From: Liminaster sp045576355
GTDB lineage: Bacteria; Bacteroidota; Bacteroidia; Bacteroidales; UBA3663
Reading direction: 5' to 3'
Assembly: GCA_045576355.1 (NCBI GenBank)
Contig: JAZNGG010000052.1
Location: forward strand, 51,936 to 115,935
DNA length: 64,000 bases
The notes under the pieces are model-generated. The model saw only the letters and a list, made by a program, of their open reading frames with translations, was not told where the DNA came from and made no database searches. The position numbers and the translations under genes are program-made. Shown here one piece after another: positions 33,786-43,412 of this stretch (its first letter is position 1; each line of letters opens with the position of its first letter).

Positions 33786-35267
33786 CTATCGTTTTAACAA
33801 AGTTTGAAATTCTTCATAAGTCTTAACTGCACTGGCAGGCATTTCAGACATACTGCCATACATCTGTAAATCCTTAGCGGACTCAATCGTGACTTTCGAT
33901 TCATCGATTTTAGATGCGTCCAGATGAAATGTTTTGGTAAAAAAGTCATAAACAGAGTTTCGCTTATTGGGACCAAAATCATGGCGATCGGCATCAAAGT
34001 GATAATTGGTCAAATTGCCTGTAGCATTATAAAAACGATAGATACGATACAAGAAAGGAAACTCCATAGCGGGAGCGGTGCGTGTCCAATCGCCTCCATC
34101 AGTTACAAAGCCCAATGGTTTAGGCACAAAGCAAGCTGCATATTCAGCATTGCATGTTCCTCCTCCACATAAAGCCTGTCCCATACCACTTTCACATGGA
34201 CATCCCCCATCAAAATGGCTGCAAAAACTAACGACCGGACAAGCAGCTGTAAATCTGTCATCTAAAAGTGTCAGCATAACGCAATGCGTTCCACCGCCGC
34301 TTCCGCCATTGACAGCCAACCGATTCATATCAATATCTTTACGGCTCTTTAACAGCCAGTCAAAAATCAGAAGTCCATTGGTCAGTTGCATGGGCTGAGC
34401 AACAGCAGTTTCATGTGCTTTACGACCCACTTGCAGCTCGGATTCTCCCCATCCAAACAGGTCCCAACCCACCACGATTGCACCCATTCTGGCCAATGTT
34501 GCCATACGCTTTTGTAAATCCGGATTATATCGACCTTCTGCAAAATGCCCATTGGGGCAGATAATCAACGGATGTTTTCCCTTATGTGATGGGGCGTAAA
34601 TCGAACCACAGACATAGAGTCCGGGCAATGTCTCAAGAGAAAAATTCTGAACTGTATAACCCTCCATCTTACGCATTTTTCCCAACTCGACCTCAGGACT
34701 CACACCATCCTTATTGGTTGTCCCAAGGGTGTTTGCCACACATCGGTCCAAAATTCGGTCTATACATATACGCTCTCTAAACTCTTTTTTCAGCAAGCGA
34801 CGACGAGCATCAAACGTAGTCGAATCATGATATAAAGACGAAAGATAGTCCAATAACTTTTTACCATCTGCATCATATCGCCTCATATATTCATAAGGTT
34901 TTATTCGATAGCTATTGCCCACTTTCTCCCACTTCAAGTCGAAGTAAGCTAATACATTAGTCAGACTCTCCTCCATCGAGTATGGACGCAGACGAGAGTC
35001 TGCATAAGGCAAAATCAGACCGGTCGTGTCTCCACCGTCCATGATCCGATAACGGATTTTGTATCTCCGCGCTATCTCATTCAAGACCTCACTGAGCGGT
35101 CGGGCAAACTGATTGTCACTGCTCAATACATCTTCAAACGTAGGTTTAGGCTTACTTGTGGCCTCTGACACATTACCTGTTTTGTTCGCATTCTTGGCAT
35201 ATAATGGAATTAATGCAACCCACATAGATGCCAAAACTCCAATTAAAATAAATAAACCTCGATTCAT
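33786..35267 (-). CDS. Secreted alpha/beta-hydrolase, acetyl-xylan-esterase-like
   Basis: 493 aa from the ATG at 35267 (MNRGLFILIGVL), chosen because it starts directly at a signal peptide; a longer frame begins at 35324. Residues about 45-130 form a small N-terminal region. The hydrolase domain follows: VCGSIYAPSHKGKHPLI, then VNGGSGGGTHCVML, where Ser in GGSGGG is the likely nucleophile, and HDFGPNKR near the end with the catalytic His. Similar proteins are annotated acetylxylan esterase or dienelactone-hydrolase-like. The nucleophile elbow GGSGGG is less typical than in the esterase at 12973-14313, so substrate is open. Cys-rich stretch around CPCESGMGQALCGGGTC. Confidence 0.72.
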   Translation of the reverse strand: MNRGLFILIGVLASMWVALIPLYAKNANKTGNVSEATSKPKPTFEDVLSSDNQFARPLSEVLNEIARRYKIRYRIMDGGDTTGLILPYADSRLRPYSMEESLTNVLAYFDLKWEKVGNSYRIKPYEYMRRYDADGKKLLDYLSSLYHDSTTFDARRRLLKKEFRERICIDRILDRCVANTLGTTNKDGVSPEVELGKMRKMEGYTVQNFSLETLPGLYVCGSIYAPSHKGKHPLIICPNGHFAEGRYNPDLQKRMATLARMGAIVVGWDLFGWGESELQVGRKAHETAVAQPMQLTNGLLIFDWLLKSRKDIDMNRLAVNGGSGGGTHCVMLTLLDDRFTAACPVVSFCSHFDGGCPCESGMGQALCGGGTCNAEYAACFVPKPLGFVTDGGDWTRTAPAMEFPFLYRIYRFYNATGNLTNYHFDADRHDFGPNKRNSVYDFFTKTFHLDASKIDESKVTIESAKDLQMYGSMSEMPASAVKTYEEFQTLLKR

Positions 35268-35375
35268 ATTTATAATATGTTGTTTAACTTCTTTATTAAT
35301 TATAATATTCTGATAAAACTCCAATTATTTCATCTGCCTGCTACCTCTTTCTTTAACATATAATTAGAGGAGATT

Positions 35376-37295
35376 TCACCTCTTGTGCCTGGACCGGTGC
35401 TTGGCAGAGAGGTGAGGATTTATCTGAGTAGAGGAATTATAATGAGTAGGTTTAGCAACCACATTGCGCGAGTAGTTATTTCTACCAAACAACTTGTCTG
35501 CCAGCTCTCTATGACCTTTATTTATCAACTCTCGTTTGAGTTTCTGTGCTATCTCAGGACGATACCAGAAAAAATACTCTCGTTGACGTTGTTTTTCCTC
35601 CGGAGCTTTGGATGTATAGATAGGCTCCATCGTGTAAGGATGTATCCCGGTATAATATATTTCCGTTGATACGGTCATCGGCGTAGGTGTAAAATCTTGC
35701 ACTTGTTCTAACTGAAAATCCATAGCCTTTGTCTCTGCTGACAATGCAGCCATGTGCATTTCCGTACATCCCGGATGACTAGAAATAAAATATGGGATAA
35801 GTTGTTGACGTAATCCGGCCTTATCGTTTATCTCGTCAAATATCTTTTTAAATTGATGAAACAACTCAAACGAGGGCTTACGCATAATCGACAAAACCTC
35901 ATCGTCTGTATGTTCGGGAGCGACTTTCAGACGTCCTGATACATGTCTGGTAATCAATTGATAGGCATAACGATAATTGTCTTTCAAGCACGCACCATCC
36001 TTACCTTGATGCAGGATTAAATCATAACGAACGCCACTGCCGACAAAAGCTTTTTTCACTTCCGGCAGAGCATCTACCTCTCGATAAATCTCCAGCAGAG
36101 GTCGGTGATCTACATCAAGATTAGGACAGATTGACGGAGAGACACAAGATGGCTTTTTACATTTTTCACACAAGGTCTGATTTTTTCCTCCCATCCTATA
36201 CATATTGGCCGATGGGCCACCTAAGTCTGATATATAGCCTTTAAAGTCAGGCATTTTTGTCACAGAATTCACCTCGCGCATAATGCTCTCTTTAGAACGA
36301 GAGGCGATAAATTTGCCTTGATGCGCCGATATCGTACAAAACGCACAGCCTCCAAAGCATCCTCTATGAAGGCACACAGAGTGGCGTATCATCTCATAAG
36401 CAGGTATTCGCTTACCATTATAACGTGGATGAGGCATCCGTGTATAAGGCAAATCAAAAGAGGCGTCAATCTCCTCGGTAGTCATAGGGGGATAGGGAGC
36501 ATTGACCAGCATGGCCACGTCCCCTGTTTTCTGCCATATGCGAGCAGCATGCCACTTATTGCTCTCCTCCTCAATGTGCCGAAAATTTGCAGCCTGCTTC
36601 CTTTTGTCATTCAGACACTCCTCATAAGAGTAAAGCACGACATCATGCACACCATCCGGATCAGAAGGAATTTCTGACAAAGGTCTCCGCACGACAGTCT
36701 GCAGAATATCTACAAGCGACTCCACCCCAAAACCATCATCCAAGCGACGGGCTATCTCCAGGATGCACTTCTCTCCCATCCCATAGCTGATGACATCTGC
36801 CGCAGATTCAGCTAACAATCCGGGACGTAATCGATCCTCCCAATAATCATAATGTGCCAATCTGCGCAAAGAAGCCTCTATCCCTCCCAAAACGACAGGG
36901 ACATTAGGCCATAACTGCTTTAATATATTGCTATACACTATACTCGGCATATCCGGTCGCATCCCAAAACGACCATCTGCCGTATATGCATCATCACTGC
37001 GACGGCGGCGAGCAGCAGTATAATGATTTACCATCGAATCCATGGCTCCGGGTGAAACACCAAAAAAAAGACGTGGAGCACCTAACTTCTTAAAATCACG
37101 CAGATCGTCTCGCCAATTCGGTTGAGGCACAATAGCAACCCGATAACCGGCATTCTCTAAAACACGACCAATAACAGCTGCTCCGAAAGACGGATGATCC
37201 ACATAAGCATCACCGGAAAACAAGATAATATCTAAACTATCCCATCCCCTCAATGCAGCCTCTTTAAGCGACGTTGGCAACCAATCTTGAAGCAT
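35376..37295 (-). CDS. YgiQ-family radical SAM protein
   Basis: 639 aa. The N-terminal YgiQ domain is followed by a radical SAM core with the cluster motif GCFGGCAFC (Cys 313, 317, 320). A further set of cysteines (CEKCKKPSCVSPSICP, about 385-400) is typical of the family. The C-terminus is basic (SAKHRSRHKR). The reaction is unknown. A TATCTTTG box lies upstream at 37431-37438 on the minus strand, but without a clear TTG partner. Confidence 0.92.
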   Translation of the reverse strand: MLQDWLPTSLKEAALRGWDSLDIILFSGDAYVDHPSFGAAVIGRVLENAGYRVAIVPQPNWRDDLRDFKKLGAPRLFFGVSPGAMDSMVNHYTAARRRRSDDAYTADGRFGMRPDMPSIVYSNILKQLWPNVPVVLGGIEASLRRLAHYDYWEDRLRPGLLAESAADVISYGMGEKCILEIARRLDDGFGVESLVDILQTVVRRPLSEIPSDPDGVHDVVLYSYEECLNDKRKQAANFRHIEEESNKWHAARIWQKTGDVAMLVNAPYPPMTTEEIDASFDLPYTRMPHPRYNGKRIPAYEMIRHSVCLHRGCFGGCAFCTISAHQGKFIASRSKESIMREVNSVTKMPDFKGYISDLGGPSANMYRMGGKNQTLCEKCKKPSCVSPSICPNLDVDHRPLLEIYREVDALPEVKKAFVGSGVRYDLILHQGKDGACLKDNYRYAYQLITRHVSGRLKVAPEHTDDEVLSIMRKPSFELFHQFKKIFDEINDKAGLRQQLIPYFISSHPGCTEMHMAALSAETKAMDFQLEQVQDFTPTPMTVSTEIYYTGIHPYTMEPIYTSKAPEEKQRQREYFFWYRPEIAQKLKRELINKGHRELADKLFGRNNYSRNVVAKPTHYNSSTQINPHLSAKHRSRHKR

Positions 37296-37528
37296 AATCT
37301 ATTGTTATATGATGAAAACTTTATAAGCATACTACCCCAAAGCAAGAGCAGCGCTGCTGTAACAAATGCAAACAAGAAGAAACCGAAACCAAAATCAGAC
37401 GTATAGATACACTTCAGTTTCAACTCTCTGCAAAGATAATTATTTTTTTCCATCCTTTACGACTAATAGGGATAAAAAGCGGGATGAAAATAAAATTCGA
37501 CACAAATTTTAAAAAAATCTACAAATAA

Positions 37529-37560
37529 TTTGCATAATCCTAAAAATTGCCCTATCTTTG
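37529..37560 (+). promoter_or_regulatory. Predicted promoter of tRNA-Val
   Basis: TTTG (37529-37532), 20 nt, TATCTTTG (37553-37560). The tRNA starts 18 nt further on. Confidence 0.8.
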
Positions 37561-37577
37561 CCGAGCAAATCTAAAAG

Positions 37578-37655
37578 GGGCGCTTAGCTCAGCTGGTTCA
37601 GAGCGTCTGCCTTACAAGCAGAGGGTCGGCGGTTCGAATCCGTCAGCGCCCACCA
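37578..37655 (+). tRNA. tRNA-Val (anticodon TAC)
   Basis: Cloverleaf read directly: acceptor stem GGGCGCT/AGCGCCC, D-arm with AGCTCAGCTGGTTCAGAGC, anticodon stem TCTGC/GCAGA enclosing loop CTTACAA with anticodon TAC, T-arm with GGTTCGAATCC. CCA is encoded (37653-37655). Monocistronic between its own promoter and terminator. Confidence 0.97.
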
Positions 37656-37702
37656 AAAAAGGGATTTTAATAATTTTCAAACGGAATTAAATCAGTTTTT
37701 TA

Positions 37703-37740
37703 TATGTCGAGACTTTGGGAAAAGTCTCGACATAGTTTTT
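37703..37740 (+). terminator. Strong terminator of tRNA-Val
   Basis: Perfect 14-bp stem TATGTCGAGACTTT/AAAGTCTCGACATA with a 4-nt loop, followed by GTTTTTATTT. Confidence 0.92.
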
Positions 37741-38074
37741 ATTTCAACCCAAGAGACAAGATCATTAAAGGATGGAGGTACCAAAATTTTCGGCTACTTC
37801 GACTAAATCAATTTCTTTTTGATCATGAGTATGCCGGAAAATAGAATTAGCCGGAACTACACAAGAAGACTTTTCTTTCAATCTAAGCAATTTAATATAT
37901 TTTGTGGTTACTACAGACCAAATTAGCATAATATTCGTAATTATAATCGCATGATGTAATTCAAATAAACATTTTTTTAAAGCACATATTTTAAACATAT
38001 TTATACAGCACTTTAACCCAGGCACGATAAAGGCGCAAACACTATAGTTAGCATCAAAAACGATGCTAAAAACC

Positions 38075-38250
38075 CCAAAAAAATTCATCGCGTAGAAAAC
38101 AGAATTACATCGCGTACAAATTTGAATTTCATCGCGATGTAGTTTTATCTCTATCACGACACTTAAAAAACACTTTTCAAGCCTCTTTATTGCACTAATT
38201 CGTCAGAAAATAAATATTGTATATATCACGTATATTTATTACGCAATATT
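38075..38250. repeat. Diverged dispersed repeat, copy B
   Basis: Partner of 23690-23860, same orientation. Words CATCGCGTA, AAACAGAATTACATCGCGTA and CATCGCGATGTAGTTTTATCTCTATC occur in matching order. The internal CATCGCG(T/A) words make imperfect palindromes (CATCGCGATG). Confidence 0.75.
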
Positions 38251-38334
38251 AGCAAAAATCTCATTTTATTCATCCAAAAATCGGTCATCATTATAAAAAC
38301 ATGACTATTTTATAATCGAGAAACAAAAACATAG

Positions 38335-38366
38335 AAAAAAGGGAAAGGCAAAAACCCTCCCCCTTT
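38335..38366 (-). terminator. Probable terminator of nadC
   Basis: On the minus strand, AAAGGGGGAGG pairs imperfectly with CCTTTCCCTTT and runs into a T-tract, 49 nt after the nadC stop. Confidence 0.5.
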
Positions 38367-38414
38367 CATCATCTATAAATAATAATTATTAAGTATAGAT
38401 ACACCCCAATAACA

Positions 38415-39275
38415 TCACCTAACTGCCTTAAAACTCAGATCAAGCCCCATGACAGAGTGTGTCAAAGCGCCAAATGAGATAAAATCGACACCGGCTTGCG
38501 CATAGGGCAACATTGTATCGTAGGTGATGCCTCCTGACGACTCTGTTTCACAACGTCCTGCAACAATTTCAACCGCACGACGAGTGTCCTCCGGTGTAAA
38601 ATTGTCAAACATGATGCGATCCACTCTCTCAGCAAGCGCCTCTTCCAACTCTTTGAAATTTCGCACTTCGACCTCTATTTTCAAGTCCTTACCCTTTGTC
38701 CGGCAATACTCCTTAGCTCGAGTAACAGCATTATGAATACCTCCTGCAAAGTCCACATGATTGTCCTTGAGAAGAATCATGTCAAAGAGACCGATACGAT
38801 GATTTTCACCGCCTCCGATTTTGACCGCCATCTTCTCCAAGATGCGCATACCCGGAGTCGTTTTTCGAGTATCAAGAACGCGCGTATGTGTCCCTTCCAG
38901 ACGTTTCACATACTTATGCGTCATCGTGGCAATGCCACTCATGCGCTGCATGATGTTGAGCATGAGACGCTCGGTTTGCAGCAGAGACTGTTCCTTTCCG
39001 GTCACAACGAAAGCGACATCTCCCGGCTTCACATGAGCACCATCCTCAATAAAAACCTCCATAGAAAGCTCCGGATCAAAAGCCTTAAAGACACGTCGGG
39101 CAATCTCAACTCCTGCCAGGATTCCCTCCTCTTTCACTAAAAGTTTCTGCTTACCGATGGCATCCGCAGGGATGCTGCTAAGTGTGGTATGGTCTCCATC
39201 ACCGATATCCTCGGCAAAAGAGAGTTTGATAAGGTCCTCAATCAGGCGGTCAACGATTTGCGCATCCATCATCAT
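38415..39275 (-). CDS. nadC: Nicotinate-nucleotide pyrophosphorylase (carboxylating)
   Basis: 286 aa. Makes nicotinate mononucleotide from quinolinate and PRPP in NAD synthesis. Family signatures: EDIGDGDHTT (about 19-28), LDTRKTTPGMRILEKMAVKIGGG (about 134-156, shown only by its ends LDTRKTTPG and KIGGGENHR), EVEVRNFKE, and SGGITYDTMLPYAQAGVDF-type end segment. Length normal. nadA and nadB are not in the window. It follows an acyltransferase gene by 34 nt. Confidence 0.95.
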   Translation of the reverse strand: MMMDAQIVDRLIEDLIKLSFAEDIGDGDHTTLSSIPADAIGKQKLLVKEEGILAGVEIARRVFKAFDPELSMEVFIEDGAHVKPGDVAFVVTGKEQSLLQTERLMLNIMQRMSGIATMTHKYVKRLEGTHTRVLDTRKTTPGMRILEKMAVKIGGGENHRIGLFDMILLKDNHVDFAGGIHNAVTRAKEYCRTKGKDLKIEVEVRNFKELEEALAERVDRIMFDNFTPEDTRRAVEIVAGRCETESSGGITYDTMLPYAQAGVDFISFGALTHSVMGLDLSFKAVR

Positions 39276-39309
39276 ATGTATATATTTTTATTATTTATAA
39301 TTTGACTTA

Positions 39310-40473
39310 TTAATTATGAGTTTTCTCATAATTGACTACCGGGTTAGAATACATCTCAAGGAGTTTCTCCCAAAGAAATGCCTCATCCTTATTGTCAATC
39401 TCAATCTTAGCAAGCTGTCCGTTGAGGTAAATCAATGCTTGTTTTTTTTGCTCCTCCGTATAGCGGTCAGCATATTTGTCTGTATCAAATCTTAAATCGT
39501 AAGCGACATAATTAATCTCATACAGATACATATGAGAATGAATAGCTTTATCGATTTCTAAGCAAATGGCATTGGCTTGAGCATTTTTATCCATCTCTGC
39601 CGGATAGGTAGAGAGAGCAATATTGAGCGGGTCGGCTACGGTAAAAATCACTCTGCCTTTATAGCCCATAATGCCTGTGGCCATGCTATGAAGGTCATCT
39701 GCCTTAGACTTCTTCCAGCCCTCGATGTCCCTCTTCATCTGAAACTCCATGGCTTTAAGATAATCACATGGGTCATACTCATAGCTTAGGGCCACGGGGC
39801 GTATGTTAAGTTGCTTAAGGTTTTCAACGATGCTGCGCGTAGGACCTCCGAGAGACAACATCTTGATAACCGATGCCTGTGTCTGGTCGCTACTATCCTT
39901 GCTGCGGCCCTCACGCTGGGCAATCCAAATGCTGTTTTTCTTCTCTTGAATGGTGTAATGGATATAACTAGAAAGACGCTTGGACACCTCTAGCATCTGA
40001 CGCACCGGCACATCGCGCATGACAATAAAACTCTTATTGAGGCGCACCAAGTCTCTAATCCATGGATAAATCAAAAGATTGTCTCCAATGGCTATTTCGA
40101 CAGTTTCGGCTTTGGCCTGATAATGCAGCATGACATCGAGGAAAGCCGAGTCAAGCACAATATCACGATGGTTTGTTATATATAAGCTACCATTTTCATG
40201 GTCAATGGTCTCATTATTATGTAACTCAAAAGCTGTACAGGTTTTCTGCACCAGACTCATAACAAACGGGGCAATAACACCGAGTTGAAACTCCTTGATC
40301 GTTGTCATCCGGCGCATCTTTTCGATCAAGGCATCTGTATCAACATCAGGCATAACCTGCTTGATAACGGCCAACACAGAAGGATCGGCGAGAAGTTTGG
40401 AAAGAATGGGCTGTACATCTCGATCTTCGTAACAGCGGATTTCTTCATAATCATATTGTTGCTCCATAATCAT
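39310..40473 (-). CDS. Acyltransferase (1-acyl-sn-glycerol-3-phosphate acyltransferase-like)
   Basis: 387 aa. An acyltransferase motif YITNHRDIVLDSA lies at about 98-110, with His 102 and Asp 108, one residue wider than classic HX4D; EGRSKDSSDQ (about 190-200) could be the phosphate-binding motif III region. A conserved Bacteroidetes family is usually annotated this way. An N-terminal helical extension of about 85 residues precedes the domain. The gene lies 6 nt after ddl, so it shares its transcript. Substrate unknown. Confidence 0.75.
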   Translation of the reverse strand: MIMEQQYDYEEIRCYEDRDVQPILSKLLADPSVLAVIKQVMPDVDTDALIEKMRRMTTIKEFQLGVIAPFVMSLVQKTCTAFELHNNETIDHENGSLYITNHRDIVLDSAFLDVMLHYQAKAETVEIAIGDNLLIYPWIRDLVRLNKSFIVMRDVPVRQMLEVSKRLSSYIHYTIQEKKNSIWIAQREGRSKDSSDQTQASVIKMLSLGGPTRSIVENLKQLNIRPVALSYEYDPCDYLKAMEFQMKRDIEGWKKSKADDLHSMATGIMGYKGRVIFTVADPLNIALSTYPAEMDKNAQANAICLEIDKAIHSHMYLYEINYVAYDLRFDTDKYADRYTEEQKKQALIYLNGQLAKIEIDNKDEAFLWEKLLEMYSNPVVNYEKTHN

Positions 40474-40479
40474 AAAAAA

Positions 40480-41463
40480 TTATTGGTTAATAACTACATC
40501 CATCACATCACTGATGTCCAACCCAGCAGCTCTCACCTGCTGAGGGATAAAACTGGTGGCAGTCATGCCCGGTGTCGTATTGACTTCAAGGAGATAGGGC
40601 TCGCCCTCTACGATGATGTAATCGACACGGATGATGCCTCGCGCCCCCACATATTCATAGATCTGTCGGGTTAACTCTTGCACTCGGGCTGTCAAATCAT
40701 CAGAAATGCGGGCAGGTGTAATTTCACTCACCTGTCCATTATATTTTGCATCATAATCAAAAAACTCATTCTCTGTCACCACCTCTGTCACCGGCAGGGC
40801 AAGCAGTCCATCAGGCATACGAAGACAACCACATGTCACTTCAGTCCCTTGCAAAAACGACTCGATAATCACCTCTTCTCCTTCGACAAAAGCATCACTG
40901 ACGGCTCTTGACAAAGATTCCTCTGCTTTCACTTTGGTCGTAGCAAACGAAGAGCCTCCTACGTTAGGCTTGACAAATAGCGGTAATCCTAACTTCCTCA
41001 CCACCTCCTCCGGAGTCCATTGATCTCCTCGGCGAAGCAATATGCTCTGAGCGCAAGGGATGCCAAACGAAGAGAGATAATGATTGCAGACATACTTACT
41101 GAATGTCAAAGATGCAGCCAAAACTCCACAACAAGAGTATGGCATCTTTATCAAATCAAAATAGCCCTGCAGGATTCCGTTTTCTCCCGGTGTGCCATGG
41201 ATGATGATGTATGCAAAATCAAACTTGATCCGCGCACCATCTCGCAGTACACTGAAATCATTACGATCCACAGCCCATCTGCGGTTCATATCATAGCTAT
41301 CACCATCATAATGGACCATATACCACTCTTCGCATCTAATCAATATAATCGAGGGTTCATATTTTTCGTGATTCAAAAAACTCCAGATTCCTTGGGCACT
41401 ACGTAGCGACACTTCATATTCACTCGAATCGCCACCTGCCACTATGGCTATACGTTTCATCAA
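40480..41463 (-). CDS. ddl: D-alanine--D-alanine ligase
   Basis: 327 aa ATP-grasp enzyme that makes the D-Ala-D-Ala dipeptide of peptidoglycan. Visible: IAIVAGGDSSEYEVSLRSA (N-terminal, about 5-22, shown by its core GGDSSEYEVS), IHGTPGENG (about 89-97), LFVKPNVGGSS (about 157-167), and LLEVNTTPGMTATS (about 290-303). Length slightly below 330-360, usual in Bacteroidetes. In line with rluD-like and PASTA genes upstream. Confidence 0.95.
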   Translation of the reverse strand: MMKRIAIVAGGDSSEYEVSLRSAQGIWSFLNHEKYEPSIILIRCEEWYMVHYDGDSYDMNRRWAVDRNDFSVLRDGARIKFDFAYIIIHGTPGENGILQGYFDLIKMPYSCCGVLAASLTFSKYVCNHYLSSFGIPCAQSILLRRGDQWTPEEVVRKLGLPLFVKPNVGGSSFATTKVKAEESLSRAVSDAFVEGEEVIIESFLQGTEVTCGCLRMPDGLLALPVTEVVTENEFFDYDAKYNGQVSEITPARISDDLTARVQELTRQIYEYVGARGIIRVDYIIVEGEPYLLEVNTTPGMTATSFIPQQVRAAGLDISDVMDVVINQ

Positions 41464-41518
41464 TTTATATACTTTAGCGTTAATATCTAAATTATTAAGG
41501 CCTCACATGATCATAAAA

Positions 41519-42646
41519 CTATCGCGAAGCAATATATTCTCTCCATCGGTCTATCAAAGCTACAAGATCACCTGGCACCGGAGCCTCAAAGTCCATCTCC
41601 TCACCTGTGCGCGGATGACGAAAACCCAGCGTACGGGCATGCAAGGCCTGACGAGGACATAGATCAAAGCAGTTTTTGACAAACCTACTATACTGTGCAA
41701 AAGTTGTCCCTTTCAGTATCTCATTACCACCATAACGAGAGTCATTAAATAGCGTATGACCGATATGCTTCATGTGCACTCGTATCTGATGCGTACGTCC
41801 GGTTTCTAATCGGCACTGCACTACTGTCACATAACCCAATCGCTCCAAGACCTGATAGTGGGTAACAGCAGGCTTACCTTCATCCCCTTCAGGGAAGACC
41901 ATCATCTGAAGTCTGTCTTTGGGATTTCTGCCAATATTACCCTCTATGCGCCCATTATCATTTTCGATGTATCCCCACACTAGTGCCGTATAAAGACGAC
42001 GCGTGGTCTTATTAAAAAACTGAAGCGCCAAATCTGTCCTCGCCTCCTCGTTTTTGGCAACAACAAGCAGACCGGATGTCTCCTTGTCAATGCGATGCAC
42101 CAATCCCATCCGAGGGTCTGTTACACCAGCCATCAACGGATTATCCTTAAAATGCCATGCAAGAGCATTGACAAGTGTGCCATGATAGTTGCCACAGCCC
42201 GGATGTACGACTAAGCCTGCAGGCTTATTGACAACGAGCAAATCATCATCTTCGTAAACGATGTCTAAAGGGATGTCCTCGGGCAAGATTTCTAGGATGT
42301 GACGAGGTCTGTCCATCATCACACAAACCACATCACCTGGCTTTACTTTATAACTGCTCTTTACAGCCTCTCCATTGACATGAATACAACCCTGATCTGC
42401 TGCATTCTGAATGCGGCTGCGAGAGGTCCCAACGATGCGATCCACTAAAAATCGATCGACCCTTATCTGCCCCTGACCACGATCAGCAACAAAACGGAAG
42501 TGCTCATATAGACCATCAGGTGTCGGTTGCCCATCACCGGCTATAGCCCTGTCAAACGTATCATTAGTCTCTATAATGCCCTCAAGGTCATCCTCCAAAA
42601 AGTCCATCTGAGACAGAGGGTCATTAATGGTATTTATATCAGTCAT
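41519..42646 (-). CDS. RluA-family 23S rRNA pseudouridine synthase (RluD-like)
   Basis: 375 aa. An N-terminal S4 RNA-binding domain (about 59-110, RVDRFLVDRI) and a catalytic domain with GLVHRIDKETSGLL, where Asp 187 is the catalytic aspartate. A longer N-terminal acidic lead of about 45 residues (MDFLEDDLEGIIETND) precedes S4. RluD modifies helix 69 of 23S rRNA; the family assignment is strong, the exact target less so. Lies 25 nt after the PASTA gene and 55 nt before ddl. Confidence 0.9.
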   Translation of the reverse strand: MTDINTINDPLSQMDFLEDDLEGIIETNDTFDRAIAGDGQPTPDGLYEHFRFVADRGQGQIRVDRFLVDRIVGTSRSRIQNAADQGCIHVNGEAVKSSYKVKPGDVVCVMMDRPRHILEILPEDIPLDIVYEDDDLLVVNKPAGLVVHPGCGNYHGTLVNALAWHFKDNPLMAGVTDPRMGLVHRIDKETSGLLVVAKNEEARTDLALQFFNKTTRRLYTALVWGYIENDNGRIEGNIGRNPKDRLQMMVFPEGDEGKPAVTHYQVLERLGYVTVVQCRLETGRTHQIRVHMKHIGHTLFNDSRYGGNEILKGTTFAQYSRFVKNCFDLCPRQALHARTLGFRHPRTGEEMDFEAPVPGDLVALIDRWREYIASR

Positions 42647-42671
42647 AATCTAAAAAGTTATGGCCTTTATA

Positions 42672-43259
42672 TCAGTGAAACCAATCGGACTCTGTTTCCG
42701 AATTTTCCTCATCTTCCGGCATCTGTGTCGAACCGACATAGAGCAGCAAATGTGTCCTGATGGGAAATACTTTGCCACTATCGGCTTTCTGATATTTGTC
42801 TGTTGTCACCTTCAATACTAAATCGTCAAACTCATGAGGTTCGTAAATCAAGCTATCTACGATAAAACCTAACTCCTCCAAACGGCTCTGTGCCTGACGA
42901 GAAGACCAATCTTTAACATTGATCATCTGGATCATCTGTATACCTTCGGCACTCACGGTAAGATAGACTATGCGTCCCTCTTTGACAGGCAAGTTCCCTT
43001 CCGGCAATTGCTCTAAGACCGTTCCCGGTTTACCGATATAAAGCGAATCAATTATCATCACTTTCAAACCGCATTCCTCGATCTGACGTACGGCTTCCTC
43101 GGTATCCACTCCGATAACTGCCGGCACTTCAACCGATTCACCATGACGAGTATAGCTATCTAACCAGTCAAATGTCAGCCAAAAGCAAACACCGATGATT
43201 ATAATCATTATCAATATATTGCAGCCCAAGGCTCCGATCACTTTTTTCCAGGTTTTCAT
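42672..43259 (-). CDS. PASTA domain protein, single-pass membrane
   Basis: 195 aa. A short cytosolic start, one membrane helix (about 9-31), then two PASTA-like repeats (about 43-107, VEVPAVIGVDTEEAVRQI, and 108-180, INVKDWSSRQAQSRLEELGF) and an acidic tail. PASTA domains bind muropeptides or similar ligands in kinases and PBPs; here no kinase domain is attached. Position next to ddl supports a cell-wall role. A TAACTTTG box upstream (43304-43311, minus) lacks a clear TTG partner. Confidence 0.85.
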   Translation of the reverse strand: MKTWKKVIGALGCNILIMIIIIGVCFWLTFDWLDSYTRHGESVEVPAVIGVDTEEAVRQIEECGLKVMIIDSLYIGKPGTVLEQLPEGNLPVKEGRIVYLTVSAEGIQMIQMINVKDWSSRQAQSRLEELGFIVDSLIYEPHEFDDLVLKVTTDKYQKADSGKVFPIRTHLLLYVGSTQMPEDEENSETESDWFH

Positions 43260-43412
43260 AGAATATCTTTATGTTCTGATTTTTTAATAAATGATTCTGC
43301 CTGCAAAGTTAAATATTTTTTTGAGATATTAAACGAGATAGAGAATAAAGATAAAAACATTCTGCCCATACATTGTTTTAAATAAATCAGCAAAAGAAAA
43401 TACCCATTTTCC

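Larger units (their letters stand above)
37296..38414. other. Gap between the YgiQ gene and nadC containing tRNA-Val
   Basis: 1.1 kb whose only recognised gene is tRNA-Val (37578-37655) with its promoter and terminator. From 37735 onward I see the diverged repeat copy B and the nadC terminator. Frames at 37250-37453 and 37765-38157 (minus) look like chance frames: no family resemblance, odd composition and overlap with the ygiQ start or the repeat. Confidence 0.7.

Noticed and set aside
37250..37453. 67-codon minus-strand frame upstream of the YgiQ gene
   Set aside because: Overlaps the start of the YgiQ gene and its TATCTTTG box; no family resemblance despite one hydrophobic stretch.
37765..38157. 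130-codon minus-strand frame next to tRNA-Val
   Set aside because: Overlaps the dispersed repeat copy B, has irregular Cys-rich composition and no recognisable domain or promoter.
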